Assembly (NCBI RefSeq): GCF_001540865.1
Contig: NC_033630.1
Coordinates: forward strand, 10,498,471 to 10,562,470
Reading direction: 5' to 3'
Origin: Ananas comosus
Taxonomy: Eukaryota > Streptophyta > Magnoliopsida > Poales > Bromeliaceae
Length of the DNA: 64,000 nt
The first letter of the stretch is position 1, and each line of letters opens with the position of its first letter. This document shows, piece after piece, positions 21,662-34,500 of this stretch. The position numbers were made by a program, and so were the translations under genes. The notes beneath the pieces are model-generated. The model had not been told where the DNA came from, ran no database searches, and saw nothing but the letters and a program-made list of their open reading frames with translations.

Positions 21662-21889
21662 TTATGATGCAGTACTTGTCGTACAGTGGGCGTTGAGCCA
21701 AGAGATGATGTCGTCGAGGACACTGAATATCGTCTCGTCGGGCTCACCTTCAAGAAGGGAATGGTATGCATCTTTGTATAGGCATAGCTTCTTGTCCGAG
21801 CTGCTCGCCTTCTCGTATAGAGCCTTGCTCACTGAAGGATCCGTCACGAGGTCGGCCTCTCCGTGTAGAATTATTAGCGGTAATGATAC
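21662..21889 (-). CDS. hydrolase exon 8 (catalytic Asp and His, stop)
   Basis: Starts after CTCTTTCAG. Encodes VSLPLIILHGEADLVTDPSV, SKALYEKASSSDKKLCLYKD, AYHSLLEGEPDETIFSVLDD, IISWLNAHCTTSTAS and TAA at 21662-21664. Asp of HGEAD and His of YHS complete the triad. The higher GC of this exon than of exons 3-7 is notable. Confidence 0.94.
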   Translation of the reverse strand, partial: VSLPLIILHGEADLVTDPSVSKALYEKASSSDKKLCLYKDAYHSLLEGEPDETIFSVLDDIISWLNAHCTTSTAS

Positions 21890-24806
21890 CTGAAAGAGGA
21901 AAAGGAGCTATGTTTCAGTTTTCAGTACTCCAGCATCTAGAGATGAATCCTATTGTCCAAACCAGCAAACGCGAATCGTTTACTTCTGATCGCTAATATG
22001 CTGAGATACTTCGTCTCCAATATCCAAAGAAATACTACCACACTGCTGCCGCAAGGCCCACAACTGCTTCCACAACCACCTCTTGTTTCAAAATCATCCT
22101 CGCTGCTACAACTGTTGCCGCTATCATCATTACAAACAACACTGGCGGCTAGTGATGTTGCCATCATAATACGTCTCTACCAACATCACAACTAGTGAGC
22201 ACGTCTATTGCTGTTATCGCCGTTACCACCGACCATACAGCAGAGCTAACACTGCTAGCATCATAACCACCATAGCTGTCGCAACCACAACCCACTGATG
22301 TCCACCATTCCTGCCAGTGATACAAATGATGCCACCACAAATGCGCACTAACAATGACACTGACCGTCACTAGAGCAAGTGGCAAAAGGCTTTGTGGTTG
22401 GTACCCGAGACCCATGTTCGAATCCTAGTTGATTCACATTTCTAGCTAAGTTTATTTCTAAACGAAATAAACGAAGCAGGTAAGCGTGCTACCTATCTCT
22501 CAAAAAAAAAAAAACAATGACATAAAGACCATTATGAACACCACCACAAGCACTACCATTATTTTCAATCATGTTGCCACCACCTTTGCAACTACCATTG
22601 CCGCTCAACAGTTGTATTGCTTCTACAATCACAAAATCTGACAAGATTTACTTATATTTCTAACTTCAACAAAACAAACGATACCGACGGGAATAAGCCA
22701 TTTAATTTCGGTTGCAACTAAGAACCAAATGCACTGGTGAATTGTTCACTCGGATTCCCATTTCCTCATTGCAAACCTAATGCGCCAAAATGAAGGTTTT
22801 CTATTTTTGATTCAATCCATCTGAAATTCATCATTTTTGTTCTCATCACCGTTGTCAATAAGAAAACAGAACTTGTCGTGATACTAAAGATATATATAAT
22901 TTTTGAATTTAAAATACTCATATTATGAAGAAATCGAATTTTCGAAGTATGTAACACGTATTCAGTACACGTCTAACGAGTATTACTGTATGATTTGTGT
23001 ATAATGGGTGCCTTATTAGTTATGTTAAATTTACTTTTTATCTTAGGGGGGGGTTTGGTTCGGCGTAAAACGAACCGAAAAATTGTTTTCAGTATGAAAA
23101 ATGCTTTACCACTTGTTTGGTTCGATGTAAAAATATTTTCCCGTAAAAGTATATTTACAGATTTGATAAAAATTGTTCTTATTTTTCACTGTTTTTTAGC
23201 AGAAAACAAAAACTCAAGATACGTAAAACTTTTTCCATTCATTTTTTTTTTCACCGGACCAAACAAATGTGAATATTTTTTTCCTTTCAACCAAACAAAT
23301 GTTGATGGAAAACTACTATTTTTTTTTTTTACAAACCAAACACTACAAAAAGTAAAACTTTTTTTCCACAGAAATTTTTTTTCCATGGAAAATTATTTTT
23401 CACGGTTTTACGTTGAACCAAATGGATCCTTAGGGTGTGTTTGGTTCCTCGTAAAAATTGCCCAAAAATGTTTATCGGCCTGAAAAATAATTTTCTGAAT
23501 GTTTGGTTGAACATAAAATAATTTTTCACGGAAACATATTTTACAGATTTGGGTGAAAACTTGGGTTTTTGTTTTCCGCTTCTTTACGCGAAAACGAAAA
23601 CTAGTTCCTCAAAAACACGCTGCTCATGGATTGTATAGTCGCGGTCCACGAGAAAGGCCGATTCTCGTGGACCGCGTGAGAGGTCCCACTATGGACCTCT
23701 CTGTCCAGATGCACCTATGGCCTTTCTTCTGATAATTGTTATATATATATATATATATATAATTGAGCCGAAATACTATTAATAGTATTGGGGCTATTTT
23801 GCTATCGAGTTTTTAACCCTTGGGTAAAAAATTATAGGGTTAGGCTGATAGTGGTCCCCTAGGGTTTAGTAATGGTCCCCCTAAGGCTGAGTGGGTGGTT
23901 GGTTGATTAATATGATCTAAAAGGTGAAATTGAATAAAGTGTAGATTTGACGGCTAAAAAATCGATAGCAAAAGAGTCTGAATACTATTAATAGTATTCT
24001 AACTCAACTCTATATATATATATATATATATATGAACTAGGCTGGAATACTATCAATAGCACCAAGCTATTGGTGCTATTGATTTTTTAGCCCTTGGATT
24101 GAGAAATGTGTGGTTAGGATGATGTGGGCCCCCCAGGGTTGAGTGAGTGGTTGGTTGAATAGTATAATCTAACGGGTAAAAATAATCAAAGGGTTAAATC
24201 TAACGGTGGAAAACTCAATAGCACCAAATCCTTAGTGCTATCGATAGTACCCCAGCCGGACTCTATATATATATATGCATAGAGTTGAGCTAGAATACTA
24301 TCAATAGCAAACGGGCTCCGTTGCCACCCATTTGTTTTCGATGATGAAGCCTCCAAATCGACGATCGGCACCGTTGAACTTGATCTATACCACTTGAAGT
24401 GTTTAGAAATCAAATTTCAAATCTTTTCGACATCATTTGCCTAATGATCAAAGGGTTTCAAAATTTGTAATTTTAATGGTCGATATGAGGCATTTTTTCT
24501 CGTTTAACGGCGTAAAGATATCCAAATCAATTGAATTTTTGTTAGAAAATTCTTTAAACTATTTAAAGCAAGATCTATACTCTTGATCTTGATTACAAGA
24601 CTCCTATTATTATTTTTTAAAGATTATTCATTTTCAGCCGTTCATTTTTGTGTCCGCTCGCTGGATAAGAGAACAATATCGAATATGTATGAAATTTGAT
24701 TTCTAAACACTTGAAGTGGTATAGATCATGTTTAACGGTGCCGATCGTCGATTTGGAGGCTCCATCATTGAAAACAAATGGGTGGCAACGGAGTATTCAA
24801 ACTCAA

Positions 24807-24844
<38 letters not shown>

Positions 24845-27800
24845 AAGATAGTATTTTATATTTTATATAAATATGTTATTATATAACATTTTATTTATAA
24901 ATATATAGTAATTTATTTTATAGTATTAAATATATAATATTAAATATTATATTATATATTTATTGTATAATATATTTTAAATATACTTTATTTATAAATA
25001 TAAACTATACTATAATATATATATATAGTATGATAATTATTATATATTTAATAATATATAATATATAGAATAAAAGAAATTATATATAATACTTTTTTAT
25101 TTACTTTTCTTTTCTTTTCTTTTCCTTTCAACCAAACAATCGTAATGGAAAACTATTTTTCGTTTCCTACAAACCAAATATTAAAGAGTGTTTTACACCG
25201 AAAACTATTTTTCATAGTTCTACGTGGAACCAAACAGCCCCTTTAACTTCTTTGGAACTCATAATATTCCTAAGCTAAGTCTAGTTGACAAAAGTTTATG
25301 GCAAATTTTCACGGGAAAAGGAAGTAAAACTGCTAAACAACCATCAGCAGTAAATAAACCATTCAAGGATGAGGCAGAGTGCCTCCTAAAAGGAAAACCA
25401 AGTTTAATTACCTAGCATTGTTCAGCTACTAGAATGTTTCGAATATCAAATCGAAATAATGAACTGATACGACATTTATGCACCAGCACAAAGGTGTGGT
25501 CCCTTGGCCACTCCACAGAAGGCGAAATTGTAATTTCAACTATGATTGAATAGCAGTAACATGAGTTACTTGCCTTTAATAAGACATCATGAGTACATAA
25601 AAGAAGGTTACCCATGAAATTTCATTATATATGTACGTAAAACACATATGGCATATTAGCGAATTATTAACCTTTATCGGGATTATTTTATTGTTTGATC
25701 TTAATGAATGTTTCTTGCATTGACTCGAAACTTAAATATGACTCTTTATTAAGTTAAAATACATTTTATAAGCCCAACTAGTTCATCAGAACAATTATTC
25801 GCTTCTTGAATCTTCCAAAGGGTGCAATTTTACTAATGATATCCTTGTAGAAATATTTGGTGCAATGATAAATAAACATACAATGTATGCACCAATCTAC
25901 TGTGCACACTCTTTAGGGTTTACCCCCACATCTATACCTACCTTACAGAATACTCTGGAAAAGATCATCCAATCTACCTTAAACACCCCATTATTATGGA
26001 GAGAGTAACTTTTCTACTCAGTAATTCATCAAAGAAATGAGAAACAAAACTACCCAACACAATAACAAAGCTCCGCACTTCTACTCCTAAACTTTTATAG
26101 ATATTCTCATGACACGGTAAGTAACAGAGATATAGTTCATCTACCGAAAATCATGATTCAATTTTAGTTTGCTGAAATGTATCAGATCAACTATGTTAAT
26201 TATGCTGCTGCATATCACTTGCAAAAGATATGAAAATATCATACTGCCCATATGGTATAGACAACAGAATCAAAGCATGGAACGCATGAACACAAATGCA
26301 TTATCCATTGTAGCAGTAGTACTACACAAGTACAAAGAAAGGAGGTATGTAAAATCTCACCTCTTCTAGTCTGCTCTCTATCTCTTGGGTAGTTCTGAGC
26401 ATCTCTAGTGCAGTCCGGAGCCGTGGTTTATCCTTGTAAGCAATTATATTGTAAGAAGTCTGCATGTAGGCAAAAGATAGAGCCTTATTAAGCTGCTAAT
26501 TTGACGGAAAAGAAGTGTTACAATGTACACCTGTTGACTGGAAAATATTGATTAAATATAATCCCGCTGAATCGAAATTTTTTAGTATCTCATAGCAGTG
26601 AATATAAGAGCTTTGGATGAGGGGATAAGAAAGAAACCTGTTCTCTCTTTTTTAGATCTTTGAATGCCAACTCAGCTAAATCCTTTTGAGGAACCAACTT
26701 CTCTCTGGGAAGTATTTTAGCTATACAAATCAAAATTTGCTGAACAGGCCAGGAAGGAACAACATCTTCAGCTATCTGCTAGAAAAATTTACTTAATAGA
26801 AGGGACGATTGAAGTTCATCAAGATTCAGAAAATAAAGCAAAGGTTTTATATACCTTGCACATTGGTGCTACTAATATTGCACCATCCCATGCATCAGGC
26901 TGTTTGAAGTGTATTTTTAATGCAACTGCTCCTCCCATTGATTGACCAAATAGAAAGCTGGGAATACCTTTGTACTCAGGATTTGCTATAAATAAAAGTA
27001 TACCTTAAATAAGATACCGGACAGATTAATATAAAACATCAAGAACATTATACGGACAATCTAATATTATTAGTTATATATTCAACAATTTTTAACAGGA
27101 TGGAGGGCATATATGCGCCAAGATTTATATCAAGGGGAAGACGACTATACGTTAAGGGTATGTTTGGTTCATGATTGGAATAGGAATGAGAAATAAAATT
27201 GAATTAAATTGGAATGGTAAATGGAATGACGAATCATCTAGAATTGTTCGGTTCATTACTGGAATGAAAGTCGAAATAGAAATTTAGGATTTTGGTTAAG
27301 AAAGAAAAAATTGATGAAGGAAGAGGATGGGGAGGTATTTGTGAGAGAGGACTTCGAATGATTTACTTTGGGATGGGCCACTCCAAAATTAAAAGCCAAA
27401 TTAGGCCATAAATGGATTAAGTATTCCCATTCCAGAGTGGAATGAGATCAGAGTCCGATTTCTGTAAAACAAACAGCAACTATCGTAATCAATGAATCTC
27501 ATTCAAATTTCATAATCTAAAATAGATGAGCCAAATAAGCCCTAAGTATTACCTCTGATAAATCCGGTAAAACCCGATATATCTTAAGACAATGGATAAT
27601 ATATTATCAACTAGCACTCCACATATATTCATCTGTTACAATAAAAACATATGATAAAGAGCAATATCTATAACACTCTGATCCTTACTGTGGGCGATAA
27701 AGATTAGTTTGTCCATTCATAAGAGCTTAAGAGATCATCCCTTCAAGAAATTTTGAATAAGAAAGAATTTTCTGTAATCCAAGTGGTCATATTGTCTAGC

Positions 27801-28136
27801 CAAATGTAAGACCAAACAAGTGTAAAATTAAAAACTAATGCCACCAAAATGCACCGATTTAAACGAGAGGCTATCCAAGACTTCCTTTCTATTTGCTTAC
27901 TGTGCCCAAGAATTTCTTTGGATTTGTCAATGAAGCAGCTCTTTGAGACTTTAAGAACCATCTCAAGCTCAATAGCATATGCTTGTCCTTGGCATAGTGT
28001 GACTTCAGAAGCTTTAAAACCCTAAATAAAAAATTAAAAATTTCAAAATCCTATTCTATTATGTAAGAGTGAAAAAGTGAGTACTTTTAGACTATGGAGA
28101 CGAAAGCCTCACACCATCCAAAGATGGTTCATCTCT

Positions 28137-28176
<40 letters not shown>

Positions 28177-28473
28177 CTGCTTAAGCTTGGAGATAGATGA
28201 GAGAAGGGTACGTGATTTTTTTTTTCTTTTTAATTGTCATGCTGAACCAATTCTTTTCTTTAATGGGTTCGTACTAAACCCACCGATCGTGACGCCGTGA
28301 TGGACTCGACGTCACGGCGTGTCTTATTTTTTGTTTTTCGATGGGACACTTCACGAACACCCCCATCGAGCGTGCGTCCATGGTGTATCTGCATCGAACT
28401 CGTGTCTGACGCGGACATGTAGGAGATATGTCCGCATTGGTGACACATAGCTCTCTCTCTCTTTCTTTCTCTC

Positions 28474-28514
<41 letters not shown>

Positions 28515-31500
28515 CAGATTCGACAACTAAAATCAGGCTAGACTCGACAAAAGGCTATTACCTCCTTTCAACAAATCCAGAAACTAAGATATGCCACCAT
28601 CTCGTCCTCCGATACCGACATCGACACCTTCTCTTGAGATGTGTAGCTTTTCGTGAAGGTTAGACACTGCCTCTCTTTATTTTCTCGCTTGCACTCCTGA
28701 CCGAACCGAAATGAACCGAGCCGAACCGAAGCATTTCAGTTCAATACTAGTTCAATTCAAAGAATATTTAGTACAATTCAATCGCAAAATTGGTAAACCA
28801 AAAAATTCAATTTGGTTCCACTAATTCTATGAAAACCAGCCAAATCGACTAGCTGCTCACCCTTACACCTTCCCCTCCCCAACCCAAAAAAAACCCATTC
28901 AATTGTGAAATTGGTAAAATCAAAAAATTTGATTTGGTTCACAAAATACATGAAAACCAATCAAACCAATGCCACCCTATAAGCACACCAACCAACTCAA
29001 CGTCTTCATTCTCTTTTCTTTCCCAGGTTAACATACAAAAGACAACAGGCCTTTCACCTTTCTTTCACACACAACTTTTTCCTTTCTTTTCACAAGTTTA
29101 CATACCCCTCTCCTTTCTCACTGGTTTATATACCTCTCTTTTCACAGGTTGAGTAATTTAAAGCAATACATGCTTTCCTATGTACTTGGTATAATTTGAC
29201 GTCAAATGAACACATATATAGAACATGGTACAATTATTCACCAAATTGTTATATGTCATAAATGTGTCAGTAGATAGATGCTAAACATATCCTTAGAGGC
29301 TTAAAGATTTAGTGATTGCTAACGTGTAATTGAAAATTTTTCAAGGCTTATACCTCGTCATAGAAAGGCCAAAGATCATCATTGCCTTCCAAGTCTACTA
29401 TATTCCAAACATTACAAAGGGGAAAGTTGTTCTCCCCCTGCACCACCCTCCGCCCTCCGTTTTTTTTCTCTTCCCACAAACCAAAAATATAAAAAAAAAA
29501 AACAGCAGAGGGAAAATGTTTGAGGTCCCTTCACATTTTAGTCAAGCATGGTCATACTTAGTCAATACTAATTATATCCTGGAAAGAAGAAAATAGTTGG
29601 ATGAAACATACAACTATGTGATCAACTTTGTCACAATTATGAGTTCCTAAAATTATTACTTACAGTTCATCTCTATCTTAGCATTATTCCTAATCACTAT
29701 TTTTTTTTGAGAAAAGGGCAGCATGCTATGAGCTTCATTCATTAGGAAAATGAATTTAGTTACAGAAGTAAGAAATCAAGGACTCAACCCAAAAGGTAAA
29801 AGAAGACAAAATAGGTGAAGAGACAGAAGAGAAAAAAGAAAAAGAACAAAAATGAAGAACAAAAAAAAGGGGACATCGATGTGTCAAAGCAAAAGCATTA
29901 AGTTACCCTCTGCCACCATTCACGCACAAGGTTACTGCGACTAACCATTGTTTAAATGAAGCCCCTTCCACTAGTTCATCAATCACCTGATCCTATTAAC
30001 GGCAAGCAGAGGGTCAGTGTTAACCTCCTTTTTAATCACCAGAAAACCCACCAGCTAGCTAATAGTACAATTAGACTCTTACTAGTCGACTGCCTCCCCT
30101 TCGCCATCCACTTTTTCTAGCCTCCTCTAACATCATCACTCAAATCCTCGATCTGCACCCCCGCCAGAGCCATCACTAGCACATACCTAGTAAAGACGCA
30201 TCTCATGAATAAATAATCCATCGTCTCAAAGACACTACCACATAGCACACAAGATGCGTACCCCGTCCACCCTCTCTCGGCAAGATTGTCCGCTATGAGA
30301 GACCTCTTTTTGAGAGCTAGACAAATGAAAATTTGTACTTTAAGTGGTATACGTAATCTTCATATCTTTTTGAAATAGTCATTCCTCAATCCCACATCAC
30401 TGAGCACCAAATATCTATTAACCTAAATAAAGCCACAATGTTTCTTGCCACGTGGCAAAAAACCCTTCATCTTCATAATAATAATAATATATAATATAAT
30501 ATAATAATCTATTAACCCCTCTCCTATATAATTCATTAATGTTTCATCAATTAATTCTATATTAACGTTTCACCTATTAATTATAATGTTTCATCTATTA
30601 ATTCTTCTTTTTTTTTTTTTGTAATAACTCTCTCTCTCCCACCCTTTCCCCTCCTATTAATTATAACGTTTCATCTATTAATTCTATTTTTTTTGTAATA
30701 ACTCTCTCTCCTCCACCCCTTCCCCTCCCCTCTCCTCCCCAACTATACGTTCTTGGCCGTATAGTATATGATTCATTAATGTTTCATCAATTATTTGTAT
30801 ATTAACGTTTCATCAATTATTTGTATATTAACGTTTCATCAATTAATGATAATTATAATCATAATTGATTGCTAGACCAATTATTCGTAGCCACCGTTTC
30901 ATTCTTTCATTTTGTTAATTTTTTTATGAAATTTTAAAATATATTTACCTAATATGTAAAATAATTAGATTTTAAATTTAGGCTCTAAGTATCAATCATT
31001 ACAAGATTAATTCTATTTGAATGTTCTCACGCTGATCTTTCTCTACACATTTCGCCTTTGCAATTTTCATGCCACCGATCCCATCCGTTATTATTTTTAA
31101 AAAAAATATAACAATTTTTTTATATATATTTGAGTGATTTGGCGAGAATTAGCAATATTTTGAGGTTAATTAGAATTTTTTTGGTTCAATTTGAGCGATT
31201 TGGCATGGATAAATGACATTTTGAAATGCTATGTGTTATAGAAATGCTATATGTTACTTGCACAATTATTGTTCGTATTATATTACACCTTCCAGACTAA
31301 TAAATGAATGAACAATCTATATTGTAGAGTCCGGCTACTATACTTTTATGAGTATTGGCTCCCTTATACTCATAAGTTTTCGGCCCTTAGATTTATTCCA
31401 TAATCATTTTCACTCGTTAGATCATACTATTCAACCAACTACCCACTCAACCTTAGGGGACCACTATCATTCTAAGTGGGGACCACCATTATCCTAACTA

Positions 31501-34500
31501 CACATCCCATCAATCAACGGTTAAAAATTTATGAGTACAAAGGGTTCTATACTCATAAAAGTATAGTAGCCCCAGCCCTATATTGTATATATTAGTATAT
31601 TTCTATATACTCTAATTAGGATTTACTTAAAATATTTTTTTTCCTGTTGCATCGATTGCTATACAATTATCTATATTGTACCCTTTTTGACATAGTAATA
31701 TTTTATTTAGTTATATTGATATTTTATTTATAAATTTTTTATTTTAGCAGTAACTATCCGCCGCATCACGCAGGTACCTACACTAGTATAGATTTAATAG
31801 TGAATATTCCATTTGCATTCCAATGCCAAAACATCCCACCTGCCTCAGAGAGCCTATCTTTGAGTTCATGTACTCGTGGATTACGCCCTTGCTCTCTTAT
31901 ATATACCCTGTCAAAATTTTCCTCATCTCCACCCATTACAGGCGAAGCATTCACTAACTTTAGTTTTTTCCTCTCTACTCCGTCACTCACATTGAGGAAC
32001 AAAAATTGCAACACAACCTCTCCGCACCCTATCTTTACAGAAGTCTATAATCCTTCCATCCCCTAACGTATATGACACCCCTTCTATGAACATAGCTTTG
32101 AGGGTGGTTACGTTCATCCACAATATAAGGTAGGACTGAACGATCTTTCCTCCCGCAACAGTCTCTTTTGTTAGTAAAGCGCTCTAATGAGCTTATTCCA
32201 CTGTAATTCTAGTATCGTGAAAAACCTCCACCACCATTTAGTGGGCGGAGCATCGTTCATCATTGCTAAGTCTAAAATTCCCAGCACACCTCCATTTTTG
32301 CTCCTGCACACATTCTTCCAGGCTACTAAACACCCATTCCCTGTTGAAGTCATTCCTCCGCTCCACAAAAAGTCTTTTTTAGCAAGTCGATTCGCTTAAT
32401 AAGCCATTTCGGCACCTTAAAAATTGACGAGAAATAGATAGATTAGTTAGAACTATATTTACCAGCGTAAGCCTACCAACTGTATAAATAAGCTTGTCCT
32501 GCCAACCATCTATTCTCCTTTGTATTTTCTCAATTACCCCTCGCAATCCTCCTTTTTCAGCGCCCTATCAGATAGGGGCAAGCCAGATATTTAGTCCAGA
32601 ATTTTTTCACCCTATATTCCAAAATATCCGCGAGCCTAATCACATTGACCTATTTTTAGCCACTATAGAAAAGTATCAACTTCTCCCTGTTAACCTTCAA
32701 TCCGAAGACCCACTCAAAGAGGTGCCATAGGAACTTAAGGTTCTTCATATACTTCTTTCTAGCTTCGCAAAAAAAAAAAAGTGTCATCTGATATTGAATA
32801 AGTATAACCCGGCTCACCCCAAACAGGTCAATCCCTTTTACTAGCTTATTTCTGACCACCTCTTTTGACATCTGAACTAAACACTCTGCCACCATCAAGA
32901 AAAAGTAGGGGGAGAAAGGGTCCCCCTGCTTCATCCCTTTCTTGCTTTTGATCCACATTTACAATGCATTGCTATATCTATTCACACCATATCTCATCAA
33001 AGACCCACCACACCATTATCCTACGTAAGAAAGCCTACTTGATCCTATTGTATGCCATTTCTAAATCCACTTTGACTCTTACTCTCTCCTTTTTAGTTTT
33101 ACATCCCCACCCGATAAGGTCACAATCCGTGACGAACGAGTCAAAAATATTTCTTCCCTTCAAAAAAAGTAGATTGGGAAGGAGAATAGAATGCATGACT
33201 AATTCCAGTCTATTAGCCAAAACATTTGAAATTATCTTTTATATCCCATTCAAAAGATTTATCGATCATAAATCGTTTTCTTGCACTCTTCCTACTTGGT
33301 GACAAGGCATAAGGAGTAATTGAGATGGCCCGTAAAAAGTCTTCCCTCATACATCTCTTGAAAGATGTTTTAGATATCCTCATTCAAAGTGTCCTAGAAA
33401 GTCTGATAGAAACTCAAATGTACTTTATCACTAAATTTAGTTCACAAAAAGTAGTACAAGCTTTTTTTCCTCTTCTATCTCACGTATGTGCATGTTCATA
33501 CACAAAAGAAAGCAACATGCCTAATCAACCCGTAATCCATAGCAGGACATATGTCCTCTGTGAAAGTAATATTATTATTTTACTATGCTTTGTTGCAGAA
33601 TTTTTTCTTTAAATGACTATTAAAATAAATGATTATCTAAAAATATTAATAGCAAATGGAAAACAATTAAGTCGCTAAACCATAATTTTTAAAAAGCACA
33701 AGGTGCACCAAAAAGCACAGAGACTCCTACAACCTAGGTGCAAGGAATAAGGCACCAGCCTAAGAAAGATGAGGCTCACATTTACTCCAGTTTTTAGATG
33801 AATAAATAATGGTCAAAGACCTATATTACTACAATGAACAAATCGTAAGATTCAAAAATCAAATAGTAACAGTAACATAACATAGACTAAATTATCAAAA
33901 TAAACAATAACACTAGTGCTAAAAAGTGGTATAAAGGAATGCTTAAAACCATAAATTACGAAACCCGTGGAGTACGTCTCCTATACTTTCGAAAGTACGG
34001 AAACCTTCGTACTTGTAAGTTGTTTTCGATAATAGGACATCCAATTCGACGATCGGCTCCGTTAGGTATAATCTACCCTATTGGAACTATCTAGAAACCA
34101 AATTTTATAATTTTTTGACATCATTTACCAAGCGATCAAAAGGTCTCAAAAATGACTTTTAACGGTCGATGTGGCATGTTTTTAAGTTCAACGGTGTAGA
34201 AGTATCCAAATTATATAAAAATTTAATAGAAAATTCTACTTAACATCAATAGCAAGATCAATACTTCCGATTTGAAATTTGAGTCCTTTATCACTGTTTT
34301 TTATGAGATTTTCATTTTCAGCCGTTCATTTTGAGGCTACTCGTTCACTAGACAAACGAAGTCAAAAAATTATGAAATTTGATTTCTAGATAATTCCAAT
34401 AGCGTAGATCATGTCTAACGGAACTGATCGCCGAATCAGATGTCCCGTCATCGAAAACAACTTACAAGCACGGAGGCCTCCGTACTTTCGAAAACATAGG

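Larger units (their letters stand above)
23433..25243. mobile_element. GTTTGGTT-type MITE, copy 2, interrupted by other insertions
   Basis: Starts GGGTGTGTTTGGTTCCTCGT and ends ACGTGGAACCAAACAGCCCC, the inverted partner. Between about 23640 and 25060 it holds a perfect 14-bp hairpin and three TA-flanked MITEs (23763, 24033, 24279), so the original short element has been expanded by later insertions. Confidence 0.6.
21890..26360 (-). other. hydrolase intron 7, filled with repeats
   Basis: 4471 bp. 22030-22370 is rich in ACC/CCA-type triplets with no convincing frame. 22369-22514 is a SINE. 23046-25243 is a cluster of MITEs. 25060-25110 is T/C-rich. 25244-26360 shows nothing recognisable. Confidence 0.7.

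Noticed and set aside
22369..22514. tRNA gene
   Set aside because: A and B boxes are present, but no cloverleaf can be drawn and an A tail follows, which is a SINE structure.
28094..28526. Small frames rich in Arg-Glu
   Set aside because: They translate GA/CT microsatellites.
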